Assembly: GCF_016907755.1 (NCBI RefSeq)
Contig: NZ_JAFBCN010000001.1
Location: 1,736,001 to 1,800,000, forward strand
Direction of reading: 5' to 3'
DNA: 64,000 bases
From: Cellulosimicrobium cellulans
Lineage (GTDB): Bacteria > Actinomycetota > Actinomycetes > Actinomycetales > Cellulomonadaceae
Shown: piece after piece, positions 36,344-45,015 of the stretch
Layout: each line of letters begins with the position of its first letter
Numbering within the stretch: the first letter of the stretch is position 1
Program-made: the position numbers and the translations under genes
The notes under the pieces: model-generated
Seen by the model: the letters and a program-made list of their open reading frames with translations, nothing else
What the model was told of the DNA's origin: nothing
The model's database searches: none

Positions 36344-37033
36344 TCAGCCGATCGCGCCGAGGGCGCGGTAGGCGACGACGAACGCTGCTGCCACGACGGC
36401 GGTGCCCCCGATGGCGATCGCGACCGGCAGCGCGCCGCGGAGCCGGCGCGCGAGCATGCCGCCGAGCAGGACGAGCGCGACGACGCCGATCACGACCCAG
36501 TAGGCGGCGCCCGTCGTCTCGACGACGGTCGTGAGCCCGTACACCGACTCGCCGACGCCGATGCCCGCGAGCACCGCGGTGCCGAGAGCGGCGTGGACGC
36601 CCGTGCGCCACAGCCACGCCGCCGCGACCCCCACGAACGGTCCGACGACCAGGCCGACCGCGCCGAACATCGTCGGGTCGTAGAAGAACCCGCGCAGGTC
36701 GGCGGCGACGGTGTAGCCGAGCACGAGCAGGACGAAGCTCGCGGCGCCCAGCACGGCGGCGTGCCACGTCCGGGTGCGCGGGTCGCGCGCGGACCAGGCG
36801 ACCAGCAGCGCGGTGAGCAGCGTCCAGCCGCTCGCCGAGTTCGCGAACGGCGCCGCGGCGTCGGGCAGGAACCCCTGGGCGTACGACGTCAGGCCGCCCA
36901 GCAGGAAGCTCGCGACGAGGACGACAGCACCGCGCCGCCACGGGTGACCGGGCGACGCCGTGACCCCGACGGGTCGGGTCGGTGCCGACGGGCGGTCGTC
37001 GGCGCGGTCGGGGGGCGAGGTCGTCTCGGGCAC
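36344..37033 (-). CDS. DUF6518-like polytopic membrane protein
   Basis: Predicted 229 residues with six to seven membrane segments and a charged Pro-rich N-terminus. FLLGGLTSYAQGFLPD, PFANSASGWTLLTALLVAW and TMFGAVGLVVGPFVGVAAAW resemble the DUF6518 family. The function is unknown. GTG start at 37033; convergent with pcrA and divergent from the DUF5996 gene. Confidence 0.72.
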   Translation of the reverse strand: MPETTSPPDRADDRPSAPTRPVGVTASPGHPWRRGAVVLVASFLLGGLTSYAQGFLPDAAAPFANSASGWTLLTALLVAWSARDPRTRTWHAAVLGAASFVLLVLGYTVAADLRGFFYDPTMFGAVGLVVGPFVGVAAAWLWRTGVHAALGTAVLAGIGVGESVYGLTTVVETTGAAYWVVIGVVALVLLGGMLARRLRGALPVAIAIGGTAVVAAAFVVAYRALGAIG

Positions 37034-37140
37034 GCCACGACGCTAGGCGGCCCGGGCCCGCCGGGCGTCACCCCGTCGTCGGGCACCGGGGCGGGAGGCG
37101 TCCTACCGTGGCAGGACGACCGAGCCCCGAGGAGCCTCCC

Positions 37141-38067
37141 GTGACCCAGCCGGCCGCCCGTCCCGCCCCCGCGCCCGCCCCCTGGCCCGACCTCGACGTG
37201 CGGCGGTGGGAGCCGACCCGCCGGCCGCTCCACCTGTTCACGCAGGTGATCGGCAAGGTCGTGCTCGACCTGACGCCGTTCCTCAACCACTGGTGGAACG
37301 TCGCGTTCCACGTGACGTCGCGCGGGTTCGTCACGCCCGTGATGCAGGTCGGCGACCGCGCGCTCGACGTCGAGATCGACCTCGTGGCGGAGCGCGTCGT
37401 GTTCCGCACGTCCGACGGGAGCACCGAGACGATCGCGCTGGGGCCGATGTCCGTCGCCGACTTCTACGCGCGGACGCTCGCGTGCCTCGACCGGCTCGAG
37501 GTGCCCGTGCGCGTGTGGTCGACGCCGCGCGAGATCCCCGACCCCGTGCCGTTCGAGCAGGACACCGCGGTCGGGGAGTGGGACGGCGACCGCACGCGGA
37601 CGTGGCTCGCGACCGTGCAGCGGGTCGTCGCGGTGATGGAGCGGTTCCGCTCCGGCTTCTACGGCAAGTCGAGCGGTCCGCGCTTCTACTGGGGCGCGTT
37701 CGACCTGGGGCTCACGCTCTTCAACGGGCGGCCCTTCCACCAGCCGGACGACGTCGAGCCCATCTACCGCTACGCGGAGAACGCCGAGAACCTGGCCGTC
37801 GGCTACTGGCCCGGCGACCCGACGACGCACGCCGACCAGGTCTACGCGTACGCCTACCCGCAGCCGCCCGGGGTGACGGACCTCGACCTCGCGCCCGGGT
37901 ACTGGGACCCGGGCCTGCGCGAGGCCGTGCTCCCGTGCGGGGTGCTGCGCGACGCGGCGGACCCCGACGCCGTCCTGCTCGCGTTCTTCGAGCGCTCCTA
38001 CCGTGAGCTGGCGACGGCCGCCGGGTGGGACCTCGCCGCGTTCACGGGGCCGGTCCCTCCCGGCTGA
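37141..38067 (+). CDS. DUF5996 family protein
   Basis: Predicted 308-residue soluble protein. WPDLDVRRWEPTRRPLHLFTQVIGKV, HWWNVAFHVTSRG, DRALDVEIDLVAERVVF, SGPRFYWGAFDLGLTLFNGR and YAYAYPQPPGV match the DUF5996 family, whose role is unknown. The conserved Trp/His/Tyr content suggests an enzyme. GAGGAG is 7-8 bp before the GTG. The start was moved in from a longer in-frame ORF that reads through the intergenic region. Confidence 0.82.
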   Translation: MTQPAARPAPAPAPWPDLDVRRWEPTRRPLHLFTQVIGKVVLDLTPFLNHWWNVAFHVTSRGFVTPVMQVGDRALDVEIDLVAERVVFRTSDGSTETIALGPMSVADFYARTLACLDRLEVPVRVWSTPREIPDPVPFEQDTAVGEWDGDRTRTWLATVQRVVAVMERFRSGFYGKSSGPRFYWGAFDLGLTLFNGRPFHQPDDVEPIYRYAENAENLAVGYWPGDPTTHADQVYAYAYPQPPGVTDLDLAPGYWDPGLREAVLPCGVLRDAADPDAVLLAFFERSYRELATAAGWDLAAFTGPVPPG

Positions 38068-38084
38068 GGGCAGCACGGGACCGG
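38050..38084. terminator. Stem-loop at the convergent DUF5996/ClpC-N gene ends
   Basis: CCGGTCCC (38050-38057) pairs with GGGACCGG (38077-38084), with an inner CCC/GGG pair. The left arm is in the last codons of the DUF5996 gene. Confidence 0.45.
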
Positions 38085-38094
38085 TGGCACCGGG

Positions 38095-38670
38095 TCAGGA
38101 GGCCTTGCGGTGCTGGGTCGCGAGCGCGGCGCGCAGGCCCGCGACGTCGGACCCCGCCGCGGTGAGCGCGTCGACCAGCGCGCGGTGCGCCGTCGAGCCC
38201 TTCGCGCGCGCGACCGCGGCGAGCACGTGGCCCGAGTCGATGGTGCGGGAACCTGCGTGCACCGCCTCGCGCAGCGAGAGCTCGAGCGCCTTCTTCGCCT
38301 CGGGCGTGAACGGGATGTGCGACCGGCGGGTGCGTCGCCCGCGCGTGCGTTCGTCGTCGCCCGCGCGGTCCAGCGCCCCGGGCCCGAACGCCGCGTCCGT
38401 GCGGGCACGGATCTCGTCGAGGTCGATCCCGAGGGCGGCGAGCGCCGGGCCGTCGAGCGTGTCGTGGCGGCGCGCGGAGTCGACCTGGCGTTCGAGGCCG
38501 TCGGCGTCGACGCCGACCGCGGCGAGGGCGGCGGCGCCCGCGCCGCCGCCCTGGCGGGCGAGGGAGAGGAGCAGGTGCGCTGCGTCGATGGCGTCGTCGC
38601 CGCGGGTACGGGCGACCTCCTGGGCGCCGACCACCGTGTCGCGGGCGTCGGCGGCGAAGCGTTCGAACAT
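38095..38670 (-). CDS. Stand-alone Clp N-domain protein (ClpC N-terminal domain mimic)
   Basis: Predicted 191 residues made of two Clp_N repeats and nothing else. Repeat 1 is MFERFAADARDTVVGAQEVA...HLLLSLA; repeat 2 is HIPFTPEAKKALELSLREAV...SGHVLAAVARA. There is no ATPase module. The second repeat is nearly identical to the matching part of ClpC1 N-domains. Phe2, Phe121 and Lys126 align with ClpC1 Phe2, Phe80 and Lys85, the residues that contact cyclomarin. Such a protein could act as a decoy or adaptor for ClpC ligands, as reported for mycobacterial ClpC2. It follows the HTH gene by 1 bp, with AGGAGG 7 bp before its ATG. Confidence 0.85.
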   Translation of the reverse strand: MFERFAADARDTVVGAQEVARTRGDDAIDAAHLLLSLARQGGGAGAAALAAVGVDADGLERQVDSARRHDTLDGPALAALGIDLDEIRARTDAAFGPGALDRAGDDERTRGRRTRRSHIPFTPEAKKALELSLREAVHAGSRTIDSGHVLAAVARAKGSTAHRALVDALTAAGSDVAGLRAALATQHRKAS

Positions 38671-38671
38671 G

Positions 38672-38893
38672 TCATGACCTCCTGGTGGTTCGGGACGCGC
38701 CGTACTTCTTGTGCACGGCCTGGCGGGTGACGCCGAGGCGGTCGGCGATCTCCTGCCACGACCAGCCGAGCGCTCGGGCGTGCTCGACCTGCAGCACCTC
38801 GAGGCGCTCGGCGAGCACGCGCAGCGACCGCACGGCGCGCAGCCCCGTGTCGGGATCGGTGCTGCTCGCGGCGTCCATGTCGACGGGTTCCAT
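38672..38893 (-). CDS. Small helix-turn-helix regulator paired with the Clp N-domain gene
   Basis: Predicted 73 residues. An N-terminal helix pair (LRAVRSLRVLAERLEVLQVEHARALG) leads into an HTH, WSWQEIADRLGVTRQAVHKKYG, and a basic tail. The family is small and usually unnamed; it often sits beside Clp_N genes. ATG 38893 was chosen because -35 TTGACA (38930-38925), 18 bp and -10 TAGATT (38906-38901) put the 5' end at the start codon; a GTG nine codons upstream would cut into the promoter. It probably represses its own operon through the two palindromes that overlap this promoter. Confidence 0.8.
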   Translation of the reverse strand: MEPVDMDAASSTDPDTGLRAVRSLRVLAERLEVLQVEHARALGWSWQEIADRLGVTRQAVHKKYGASRTTRRS

Positions 38894-38941
38894 GGATGTC
38901 AATCTAGGTTGACATCCCACGATGTGTCAACAAGGGTTGAC
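38894..38941 (-). promoter_or_regulatory. Promoter with tandem TGTCAA-N6-TTGACA operators
   Basis: Operator 1 has perfect 9-bp arms GGATGTCAA (38894-38902) and TTGACATCC (38909-38917), spacer TCTAGG, and covers the -10. Operator 2 has GTCAA (38926-38930) and TTGAC (38937-38941), spacer CAAGGG, and covers the -35. The -35 is a perfect TTGACA and the -10 is TAGATT with 18-bp spacing, 7 bp before the ATG. Confidence 0.8.
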
Positions 38942-38988
38942 GCGCGGTGGTGCGTGGACGCGCCCCCAGGACGTCGGGGGCGGTCCAC

Positions 38989-38994
38989 TAGGGT
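38989..38994 (+). promoter_or_regulatory. -10 candidate for the OmpA-domain lipoprotein gene
   Basis: TAGGGT about 58 bp before the ATG; this would give a leader of roughly 50 nt that carries the GAGGA ribosome-binding site. Confidence 0.35.
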
Positions 38995-39052
38995 CGTGGC
39001 GCCGCGCCGGCGTCCAGGAGGCGCAGGGGCACCGACGACGGAAGAGGAACAG

Positions 39053-40654
39053 ATGCACCAGCGGTCCATCGCGCCCGGGGGTCGTTCGCGCCGGGCGCTC
39101 CTGGCGGTCATGGCGGGCGTGACCACGGCGACGCTCGTCGCCGGGTGCGTGACGGTCAGCCCGGAGGCGCCCGTCGGGGAGCCGTCGGCGCCGGTCGACG
39201 CGGCGCCCGCCCGGTCCACGGACCCCTCGCCGGTCGTGGTCGAGGGCCACGTGCGCGGGGTCGACGTCGAGGCGAAGGTCGGGCCGGTCGTCGTGGACGG
39301 CGACCTCGCGGTGCTCCGGGTCGAGGTCGAGGCCACCGGAGGCGACGAGGCGGTCATGGCCGGGTTCGTGTTCGCCAACCGGGCGCTGACCCAGGAGGAC
39401 TCGTTCGACGGCGTGCGGCTCGTCGACCTGGAGACCGGCGTCGTCCGCGAGGCGGCGCGGACCCCGGACGGGGTCGCGCTGGCGTCCCTGGGCGAGGAGT
39501 ACATGCTCTCTCCTGGCCGCGAGCCCGTCGTCGGGCACGTCGCGTTCGACGCCCCGACGACGGCCACCACCTCGGTGCTCGTCCCGGCCGTGGGCCTGGT
39601 CGAGGGCGTGCCCGTGGTCGAGGCCGCCGACGCGGACGGCCTGACCGTCCCCGTGGAGGAGCTCGCGCCGGGCGGCCTCGCGGACGTCGTCGCGTCCTCC
39701 GCCTACCTCGAGACGTTCAGCACGACGGCCGGCGACGCCGTGCGCACGCGCGACGCGCACGACGTGGTGAGCGTCGTCGTCGACTCCGACGTCCTCTTCG
39801 ACGTCGACTCGGACGTGATCGGCCCGGACGCGGGCGAGGCGCTCGACGCGGTCGTCGCGCAGCTCGCGCTCGCGGCCGACGGCGACCTGGTCGTCGTCGG
39901 GCACACCGACGACCAGGGCGAGGAGGCCGCGAACCAGGAGCTCTCGGAACGGCGTGCGCGGGCCGTCGCGGACCGGCTGGCAGAGATCGCCGACCTGGGT
40001 CGTTTCGACGTCCAGGTCGAGGGGCGCGGGGAGTCCGAGCCCGTGACGACGGAGGCGACCGACGAGGCGCGCGCGCTCAACCGCCGGGTGACCGTCGAGT
40101 TCACGCCCGCCGCGGACGCCGCGACGGTCGAGGCGACGTCGACCGACGGGCTCGTCGCCGCGGAGGGCCCGACCGTCGAGGGCCTGGGCGGCGCCGTCGT
40201 CCTGCACGGCGACGGGGTCGGCGGGATCCAGCGTCTGCACGTCGAGCTGGTCGAGGTGCGGCGCGCCGGCGGGTACCTGGTGGGCGAGCTGGCCGTGCGC
40301 AACGACGGTCCGGAGCAGGCGTCGTTCGTCAGCGTCCTCGGCTCCGTCCGGGACGGCCGGGGCGATCTCGGTCTGGGACTGCTCGGTGCGAGCAACGTGA
40401 CCCTGCTCGACGGCGGGGTGCGGGTCTATCCCGTCGACTACCTCGTCGACCAGGACTTCTACGAGCTGCAGGCGCGCAACGTCCTCGCCGACGCCTCGGT
40501 CGGCTCGCTGGCGTCGGGGACGACGTCGACCGTGAGCGTGGTCTGGCCGGACCTCGGCTCCGACACGGTCGTCGTGGACGTGCCCGAGGGGTCGACGTCG
40601 CTCACCGACGGCAGCACGCCCGTCCGGTTCGTCGACGTCCCGGTCTCGGGCTGA
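39053..40654 (+). CDS. OmpA-domain lipoprotein
   Basis: Predicted 533 residues. Signal peptide with lipobox TLVAGC (Cys about 33), then a Thr/Ser/Pro spacer and a beta-rich domain (about 60-200). An OmpA-like peptidoglycan-binding domain (about 240-360) has VLFDVDSDVIGPDAGEALDAV, VVVGHTDDQGEEAANQELSERRARAV and ALNRRVTVEF. The C-terminal beta domain (about 380-533) is not recognised. In a Gram-positive cell this would tether the outer leaf of the membrane to peptidoglycan. GAGGA precedes the ATG by about 5 bp. Confidence 0.85.
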   Translation: MHQRSIAPGGRSRRALLAVMAGVTTATLVAGCVTVSPEAPVGEPSAPVDAAPARSTDPSPVVVEGHVRGVDVEAKVGPVVVDGDLAVLRVEVEATGGDEAVMAGFVFANRALTQEDSFDGVRLVDLETGVVREAARTPDGVALASLGEEYMLSPGREPVVGHVAFDAPTTATTSVLVPAVGLVEGVPVVEAADADGLTVPVEELAPGGLADVVASSAYLETFSTTAGDAVRTRDAHDVVSVVVDSDVLFDVDSDVIGPDAGEALDAVVAQLALAADGDLVVVGHTDDQGEEAANQELSERRARAVADRLAEIADLGRFDVQVEGRGESEPVTTEATDEARALNRRVTVEFTPAADAATVEATSTDGLVAAEGPTVEGLGGAVVLHGDGVGGIQRLHVELVEVRRAGGYLVGELAVRNDGPEQASFVSVLGSVRDGRGDLGLGLLGASNVTLLDGGVRVYPVDYLVDQDFYELQARNVLADASVGSLASGTTSTVSVVWPDLGSDTVVVDVPEGSTSLTDGSTPVRFVDVPVSG

Positions 40655-40764
40655 GGCCTCGCGGGCCGTGGACCGTGCCCACGCGGGCCGCCGCGTGACG
40701 AACGGAACACCCGGCACCGGGCGCGGTCCGCGGCCGATCGATAGGAGCCCCGGCCTTCCCGGGC

Positions 40765-40799
40765 TACCCTGTACGGGGATGTCTTGATGTCGAGACATC
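40765..40799 (+). promoter_or_regulatory. sucCD promoter with a palindromic operator
   Basis: -10 TACCCT (40765-40770) is followed, about 5 bp after the expected transcription start, by the near-perfect 16-bp palindrome GTCTTGATGTCGAGAC (40781-40796). Outer GATGTCT/AGACATC arms at 40778-40784 and 40793-40799 extend the symmetry. The position suits a repressor site. Confidence 0.5.
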
Positions 40800-40842
40800 G
40801 GTCATGCCGCACACGGCGCATCAGACGGAAGGACGCAGCAGG

Positions 40843-42012
40843 GTGGACCTGTTCGAATACCAGGCGCGCGACATCTTCGAGAAGCACGGCGTGCCCGTGC
40901 TGGGCGGGGTCGTCGCGACGACGCCCGAGGAAGCCCGCGCAGGCGCTGAGAAGCTCGGCGGCGGCACCGTGGTCGTCAAGGCCCAGGTGAAGACCGGCGG
41001 CCGCGGCAAGGCCGGCGGCGTCAAGCTCGCCCACTCGCCCGAGGAGACCGCCGAGAAGGCGTCCGAGATCCTCGGCATGGACATCAAGGGCCACACGGTC
41101 CACCGCGTCATGGTCGCCCAGGGCGCCAAGATCGCCGAGGAGTTCTACTTCTCGGTGCTCCTCGACCGGTCGAACCGCAACTACCTCGCCATGTGCTCCG
41201 TCGAGGGCGGCATGGAGATCGAGCAGCTCGCGGTCGAGCGCCCCGAGGCGCTCGCCAAGGTCGCCGTCGACCCGATCGTGGGCATCGACGAGGCCAAGGC
41301 GCAGGAGATCGTCGACGCCGCCGGCTTCGCCGAGGAGCTCAAGGCCCCGGTCGCGGCCGTCATCCAGAAGCTCTGGACCGTCTTCACGGCCGAGGACGCG
41401 ACGCTCGTCGAGGTGAACCCGCTCGTCCGCACCGAGGACGGCTCGATCATCGCGCTCGACGGCAAGGTCACGCTGGACGACAACGCGTCGGAGGTCCGCC
41501 ACCCGGACCACGAGGCGCTGGAGGACAAGGAGTCGACCGACCCGCTCGAGGCGAAGGCCAAGGCGAACGGCCTCAACTACGTCAAGCTCGACGGCGAGGT
41601 CGGCATCATCGGCAACGGCGCGGGGCTCGTCATGAGCACGCTCGACGTCGTCGCGTACGCGGGCGAGGCCCACGGCGGCGTGAAGCCCGCCAACTTCCTC
41701 GACATCGGCGGCGGCGCCAACGCGCAGGTCATGGCGAACGGCCTCGACGTCATCCTCAACGACCCGCAGGTCAAGTCGGTGTTCGTCAACGTCTTCGGCG
41801 GCATCACCGCGTGCGACGAGGTCGCCAAGGGCATCGTCGGCGCGCTCGAGATCCTCGGCGACGAGGCCTCCAAGCCGCTCGTCGTGCGCCTCGACGGCAA
41901 CAACGTGGACCTCGGCCGCGCGATCCTGCGCGAGGCGAACCACCCGCTCGTGACGCTCGCCGAGACCATGGACGGCGGCGCCGACAAGGCTGCCGAGCTG
42001 GCCAACGCCTGA
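40843..42012 (+). CDS. sucC: Succinyl-CoA synthetase, beta subunit
   Basis: Predicted 389 residues. [19 protein letters not shown] start, ATP-grasp elements [28 protein letters not shown], and the C-terminal ligase part [24 protein letters not shown] and [14 protein letters not shown]. It forms the TCA-cycle enzyme converting succinyl-CoA to succinate with NTP synthesis. The GTG at 40843 lies 9 bp after GGAAGGA. An upstream ATG (40804) would add 13 non-conserved residues. Confidence 0.96.
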   Translation: MDLFEYQARDIFEKHGVPVLGGVVATTPEEARAGAEKLGGGTVVVKAQVKTGGRGKAGGVKLAHSPEETAEKASEILGMDIKGHTVHRVMVAQGAKIAEEFYFSVLLDRSNRNYLAMCSVEGGMEIEQLAVERPEALAKVAVDPIVGIDEAKAQEIVDAAGFAEELKAPVAAVIQKLWTVFTAEDATLVEVNPLVRTEDGSIIALDGKVTLDDNASEVRHPDHEALEDKESTDPLEAKAKANGLNYVKLDGEVGIIGNGAGLVMSTLDVVAYAGEAHGGVKPANFLDIGGGANAQVMANGLDVILNDPQVKSVFVNVFGGITACDEVAKGIVGALEILGDEASKPLVVRLDGNNVDLGRAILREANHPLVTLAETMDGGADKAAELANA

Positions 42013-42049
42013 TCGCCCGACGACGCGGAAAGCTGAGACAGAGAACACC

Positions 42050-42940
42050 ATGTCGATCTACCTGAACTCCGACTCCAAGATCATCGTCCAGGGCATCACC
42101 GGCGGGATGGGTGCCAAGCACACCGCCCTCATGCTCGACTCGGGCGCGCAGATCGTCGGCGGCGTCAACGCCCGCAAGGCCGGCACGACCGTCACGCACA
42201 AGGACCACGAGGGCAACGACGTCACGCTCCCCGTGTTCGGCACGGTGGCCGAGGCCATGGCCGAGACCGGCGCGAACGTGTCCGTCCTCTTCGTCCCGCC
42301 GGCGTTCACCAAGGACGCCGCGATCGAGGCCGTCGACGCCGAGATGCCGCTCATCGTCGTCATCACCGAGGGCGTCCCCGTCCAGGACACGGCCGAGGTC
42401 TGGGCCTACCTCCAGGGCAAGAAGACGCGCATGATCGGCCCGAACTGCCCCGGCATCATCACGCCGGGCGAGTCGCTCGCCGGCATCACCCCGCACACCA
42501 TCACGGGCAAGGGCCCGGTCGGTCTCGTGTCGAAGTCGGGCACGCTGACCTACCAGATGATGTACGAGCTCAAGGACCTCGGGTTCTCGACCGCCATCGG
42601 CATCGGCGGCGACCCGATCGTCGGCACCACGCACATCGACGCGCTCGAGGCGTTCGAGAACGACCCCGAGACCAAGGCGATCGTCATGATCGGCGAGATC
42701 GGCGGCGACGCCGAGGAGCGTGCCGCGGCCTACATCAAGGACCACGTCACCAAGCCGGTCGTCGGGTACGTCGCGGGCTTCACCGCCCCCGAGGGCAAGA
42801 CGATGGGCCACGCCGGCGCGATCGTCTCCGGCTCCGCGGGCACCGCGCAGGCCAAGAAGGAGGCCCTCGAGGCCGTCGGCGTCAAGGTGGGCAAGACGCC
42901 GTCCGAGACCGCCGCGCTCCTGCGCGAGGTCCTCGCCTGA
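42050..42940 (+). CDS. sucD: Succinyl-CoA synthetase, alpha subunit
   Basis: Predicted 296 residues. CoA-binding Rossmann start ([19 protein letters not shown]), [13 protein letters not shown], and the phosphohistidine loop [21 protein letters not shown] near the end. It is 37 bp after sucC and co-transcribed, and the pair forms the heteromeric enzyme. Confidence 0.97.
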   Translation: MSIYLNSDSKIIVQGITGGMGAKHTALMLDSGAQIVGGVNARKAGTTVTHKDHEGNDVTLPVFGTVAEAMAETGANVSVLFVPPAFTKDAAIEAVDAEMPLIVVITEGVPVQDTAEVWAYLQGKKTRMIGPNCPGIITPGESLAGITPHTITGKGPVGLVSKSGTLTYQMMYELKDLGFSTAIGIGGDPIVGTTHIDALEAFENDPETKAIVMIGEIGGDAEERAAAYIKDHVTKPVVGYVAGFTAPEGKTMGHAGAIVSGSAGTAQAKKEALEAVGVKVGKTPSETAALLREVLA

Positions 42941-42982
42941 CCCTGGGTCTGCCGGAGGACCCACGACCCGGGTCCACGCACC

Positions 42983-43019
42983 CGACGCCCCGCGACCGGT
43001 CCCCGGTCGCGGGGCGTCG
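42983..43019. terminator. Perfect 17-bp terminator after sucCD
   Basis: Arms 42983-42999 and 43003-43019 are exactly complementary with a 3-nt TCC loop. It lies 43 bp past the sucD stop and 24 bp before the end of the convergent acyltransferase gene, so it can serve both. Confidence 0.8.
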
Positions 43020-43042
43020 TGCGTCCGGGCCGACGCCCGACG

Positions 43043-44101
43043 TCAGGTGGCCGGGTCGCGGTCGCCGCTCGGGACCGTCGGCGCTCCCGAGGCGGCCAGC
43101 CACGCGTCGAGGCGCACCCACTGCGCGTAGAGCCACGCGGCGCGCTCCTCGTCGCCCGCCGGGAGCGCGTCGCGGGGCGTCGCCCAGATCTTGAGCGTGA
43201 GGTGCTTGTCCATCGGGAGCTCGCGCCAGATGTCGCGCACCGTGACCAGACGTTCGAGGCCGGTGTGCGCGACGACCGCCACGCCCGTCGTCGGCGTCGC
43301 GTCGAGCGCGGCGAGGAATCCGCCCACGTGCGGCGCCATGACGTGCGGCATCCCCTCGGCGAGGACGGCGAGGCCGTCCTCGCCGGACGCGCGCAGCGCG
43401 GCGATCCGGGCGTCCCGTCGGCGCGGCGTGACGTTCCCGCCCTCGGGGAAGAGCAGCACGGCGGAGTCCGGCGCGAGGTCGGTGGCGAGCGCCGCGACCG
43501 CCTCGCTGCCCGACGGCGCGCCGTGCGGGCGGCGCGAGCGCGGCACGACGAAGCACGCGGGGACGCGGTGGAGCAGGACGTCGATGGCGGGGTCCCACTG
43601 CAGCGTGTCCTTGAGCACGACGCGCGGCTCGCGTCCCGCGGCGTTCACGATGCGGTCCATGAGCACGAACGAGTCGCCGGGCCCGGCGTGGCGGCTCACC
43701 ACGAGCACCGGTGCCCCGTCGAGGCCGTCCGCCTCGCTGAGGTCGACGTCGATCCGCAGGCGCAGCGTCCAGCGCACCTGCCAGAACAGCACCGACAGCA
43801 TCCGGCCGGCGAGCCGCACGTGCGCGCGCCGGAACGCGGGCCGGTGCAGCGCCCAGCCGAAGCCCGAACCCACCCAGAGCCCGAACAGGGCCAGGAGCGC
43901 GGCCGCGTCCCAGACGACGTAGAAGCTCGCGACCCACAGCACGCGCGGAGCGCGGAGCCGTCCAGGAAGGGCCCAGCTCACGATCCCGCCGACGAGCAGG
44001 ACGAGCATGATGCTCGTCGGGACGAGCAGCACCGCGAGGACGACGACGGCCGGCGCGAGCACCAGCCGGCGGACCCACCGGGGCGGGGGCGGGACGTTCA
44101 C
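43043..44101 (-). CDS. PlsC-type lysophosphatidate acyltransferase, membrane-bound
   Basis: Predicted 352 residues with two to three N-terminal membrane helices. The acyltransferase domain has the H-x4-D motif HAGPGD (about 136-141), the glycerol-phosphate pocket FPEGGNVTP, and VVPRSRRP before it. It probably acylates a lysophospholipid or related acceptor at the cytoplasmic membrane. Its GTG overlaps the stop of the patatin gene (GTGA), so a lipase and an acyltransferase are co-made, which suggests acyl-chain remodelling. Confidence 0.82.
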   Translation of the reverse strand: MNVPPPPRWVRRLVLAPAVVVLAVLLVPTSIMLVLLVGGIVSWALPGRLRAPRVLWVASFYVVWDAAALLALFGLWVGSGFGWALHRPAFRRAHVRLAGRMLSVLFWQVRWTLRLRIDVDLSEADGLDGAPVLVVSRHAGPGDSFVLMDRIVNAAGREPRVVLKDTLQWDPAIDVLLHRVPACFVVPRSRRPHGAPSGSEAVAALATDLAPDSAVLLFPEGGNVTPRRRDARIAALRASGEDGLAVLAEGMPHVMAPHVGGFLAALDATPTTGVAVVAHTGLERLVTVRDIWRELPMDKHLTLKIWATPRDALPAGDEERAAWLYAQWVRLDAWLAASGAPTVPSGDRDPAT

Positions 44102-44943
44102 GCGTCCCCGCCCAGCTCGTCCAGGTAGCGGCGCGACGCCGCGTACGACGAGGCGGCGCGGGCGCGCGTCGTGTCGAGCCGACGCGACGACGAGAGCCGG
44201 TCGTCGCCCGGGAGCGGCCCGCCGCTCGGCAGGACGTGGACGGCCACGTCGTCGGGGACCTCGGCGAGCTCGCGCGCGAACCGGTGCCGCCGGGAGATCT
44301 CGAACGTCACCTTCGCGACCTCGACCGCGGTCCGGGGCGGCCGCAGCGGTTCCTCGATCCGGCCGACCTGGAGCACCCAGACCGTCCGCGCACCGCGGCG
44401 CACGGCCTCGCCCAGCGGGATCGACGAGACCACGCCGCCGTCGACGTAGTGCTCGTCGCCGATGCGCGTCGGGGGCAGCGCGCCCGGCACGGACGCCGAC
44501 GCGAGCACGGCCTCGACGAGCGGGCCGTCGCTGAACCACCGCTCGGCCGCCCGTTCGATCGACGCCGCGGCGACGACGAGCGGCACGGCGAGGTCGGCGA
44601 ACGTCGTGCGCTCCCCGAGCACCTGGCGCAGGAGCGCGCGCAGGGGGGCAGGGCTGGCGAGGTGGGTGCGCGTCGTCGCGAGCCGGTGCACCTGGCGGTA
44701 CCAGGCCTCGCCGTAGACCTGAGCCGCCGCCGGCGACGACCAGGCCGACTCGAGGCGGGGGACGACGGCGGGCGTCGGGTCGGCCGCGAGAGCCGCACCG
44801 TTGATCGCGCCGATCGACGTCCCGACGACCAGGTCGGGCGTGATGCCGCGTTCCAGCAGCGCGCGCAGCATGCCGATCTGGACCGCGCCGCGCACGCCAC
44901 CGCCACCCAGGACGAACGCGGTGGGGGTGGGCGCCGTCGTCAT
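44098..44943 (-). CDS. Patatin-like phospholipase
   Basis: Predicted 281 residues. Oxyanion Gly-rich loop LGGGGVRGAVQIGML, nucleophile GTSIGAING (Ser in GXSXG) and dyad Asp in YVDGGVVSSIPL are all intact. It is a cytoplasmic or peripheral acyl hydrolase of the RssA type; the lipid substrate is unknown. TACGAT (44955-44950) is 6 bp before the ATG, implying a leaderless operon with the acyltransferase. Confidence 0.9.
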   Translation of the reverse strand: MTTAPTPTAFVLGGGGVRGAVQIGMLRALLERGITPDLVVGTSIGAINGAALAADPTPAVVPRLESAWSSPAAAQVYGEAWYRQVHRLATTRTHLASPAPLRALLRQVLGERTTFADLAVPLVVAAASIERAAERWFSDGPLVEAVLASASVPGALPPTRIGDEHYVDGGVVSSIPLGEAVRRGARTVWVLQVGRIEEPLRPPRTAVEVAKVTFEISRRHRFARELAEVPDDVAVHVLPSGGPLPGDDRLSSSRRLDTTRARAASSYAASRRYLDELGGDA

Positions 44944-44955
44944 GGACCGATCGTA
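44944..44955 (-). promoter_or_regulatory. Leaderless -10 of the patatin-acyltransferase operon
   Basis: TACGAT on the minus strand (44955-44950), 6 bp before the patatin ATG at 44943. Confidence 0.55.
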
Positions 44956-45015
44956 GGCGCGGGTAGGCTGGCGCGCCGGGGCGAATGCCACGTACCGACC
45001 ACTCGATCGACGACG

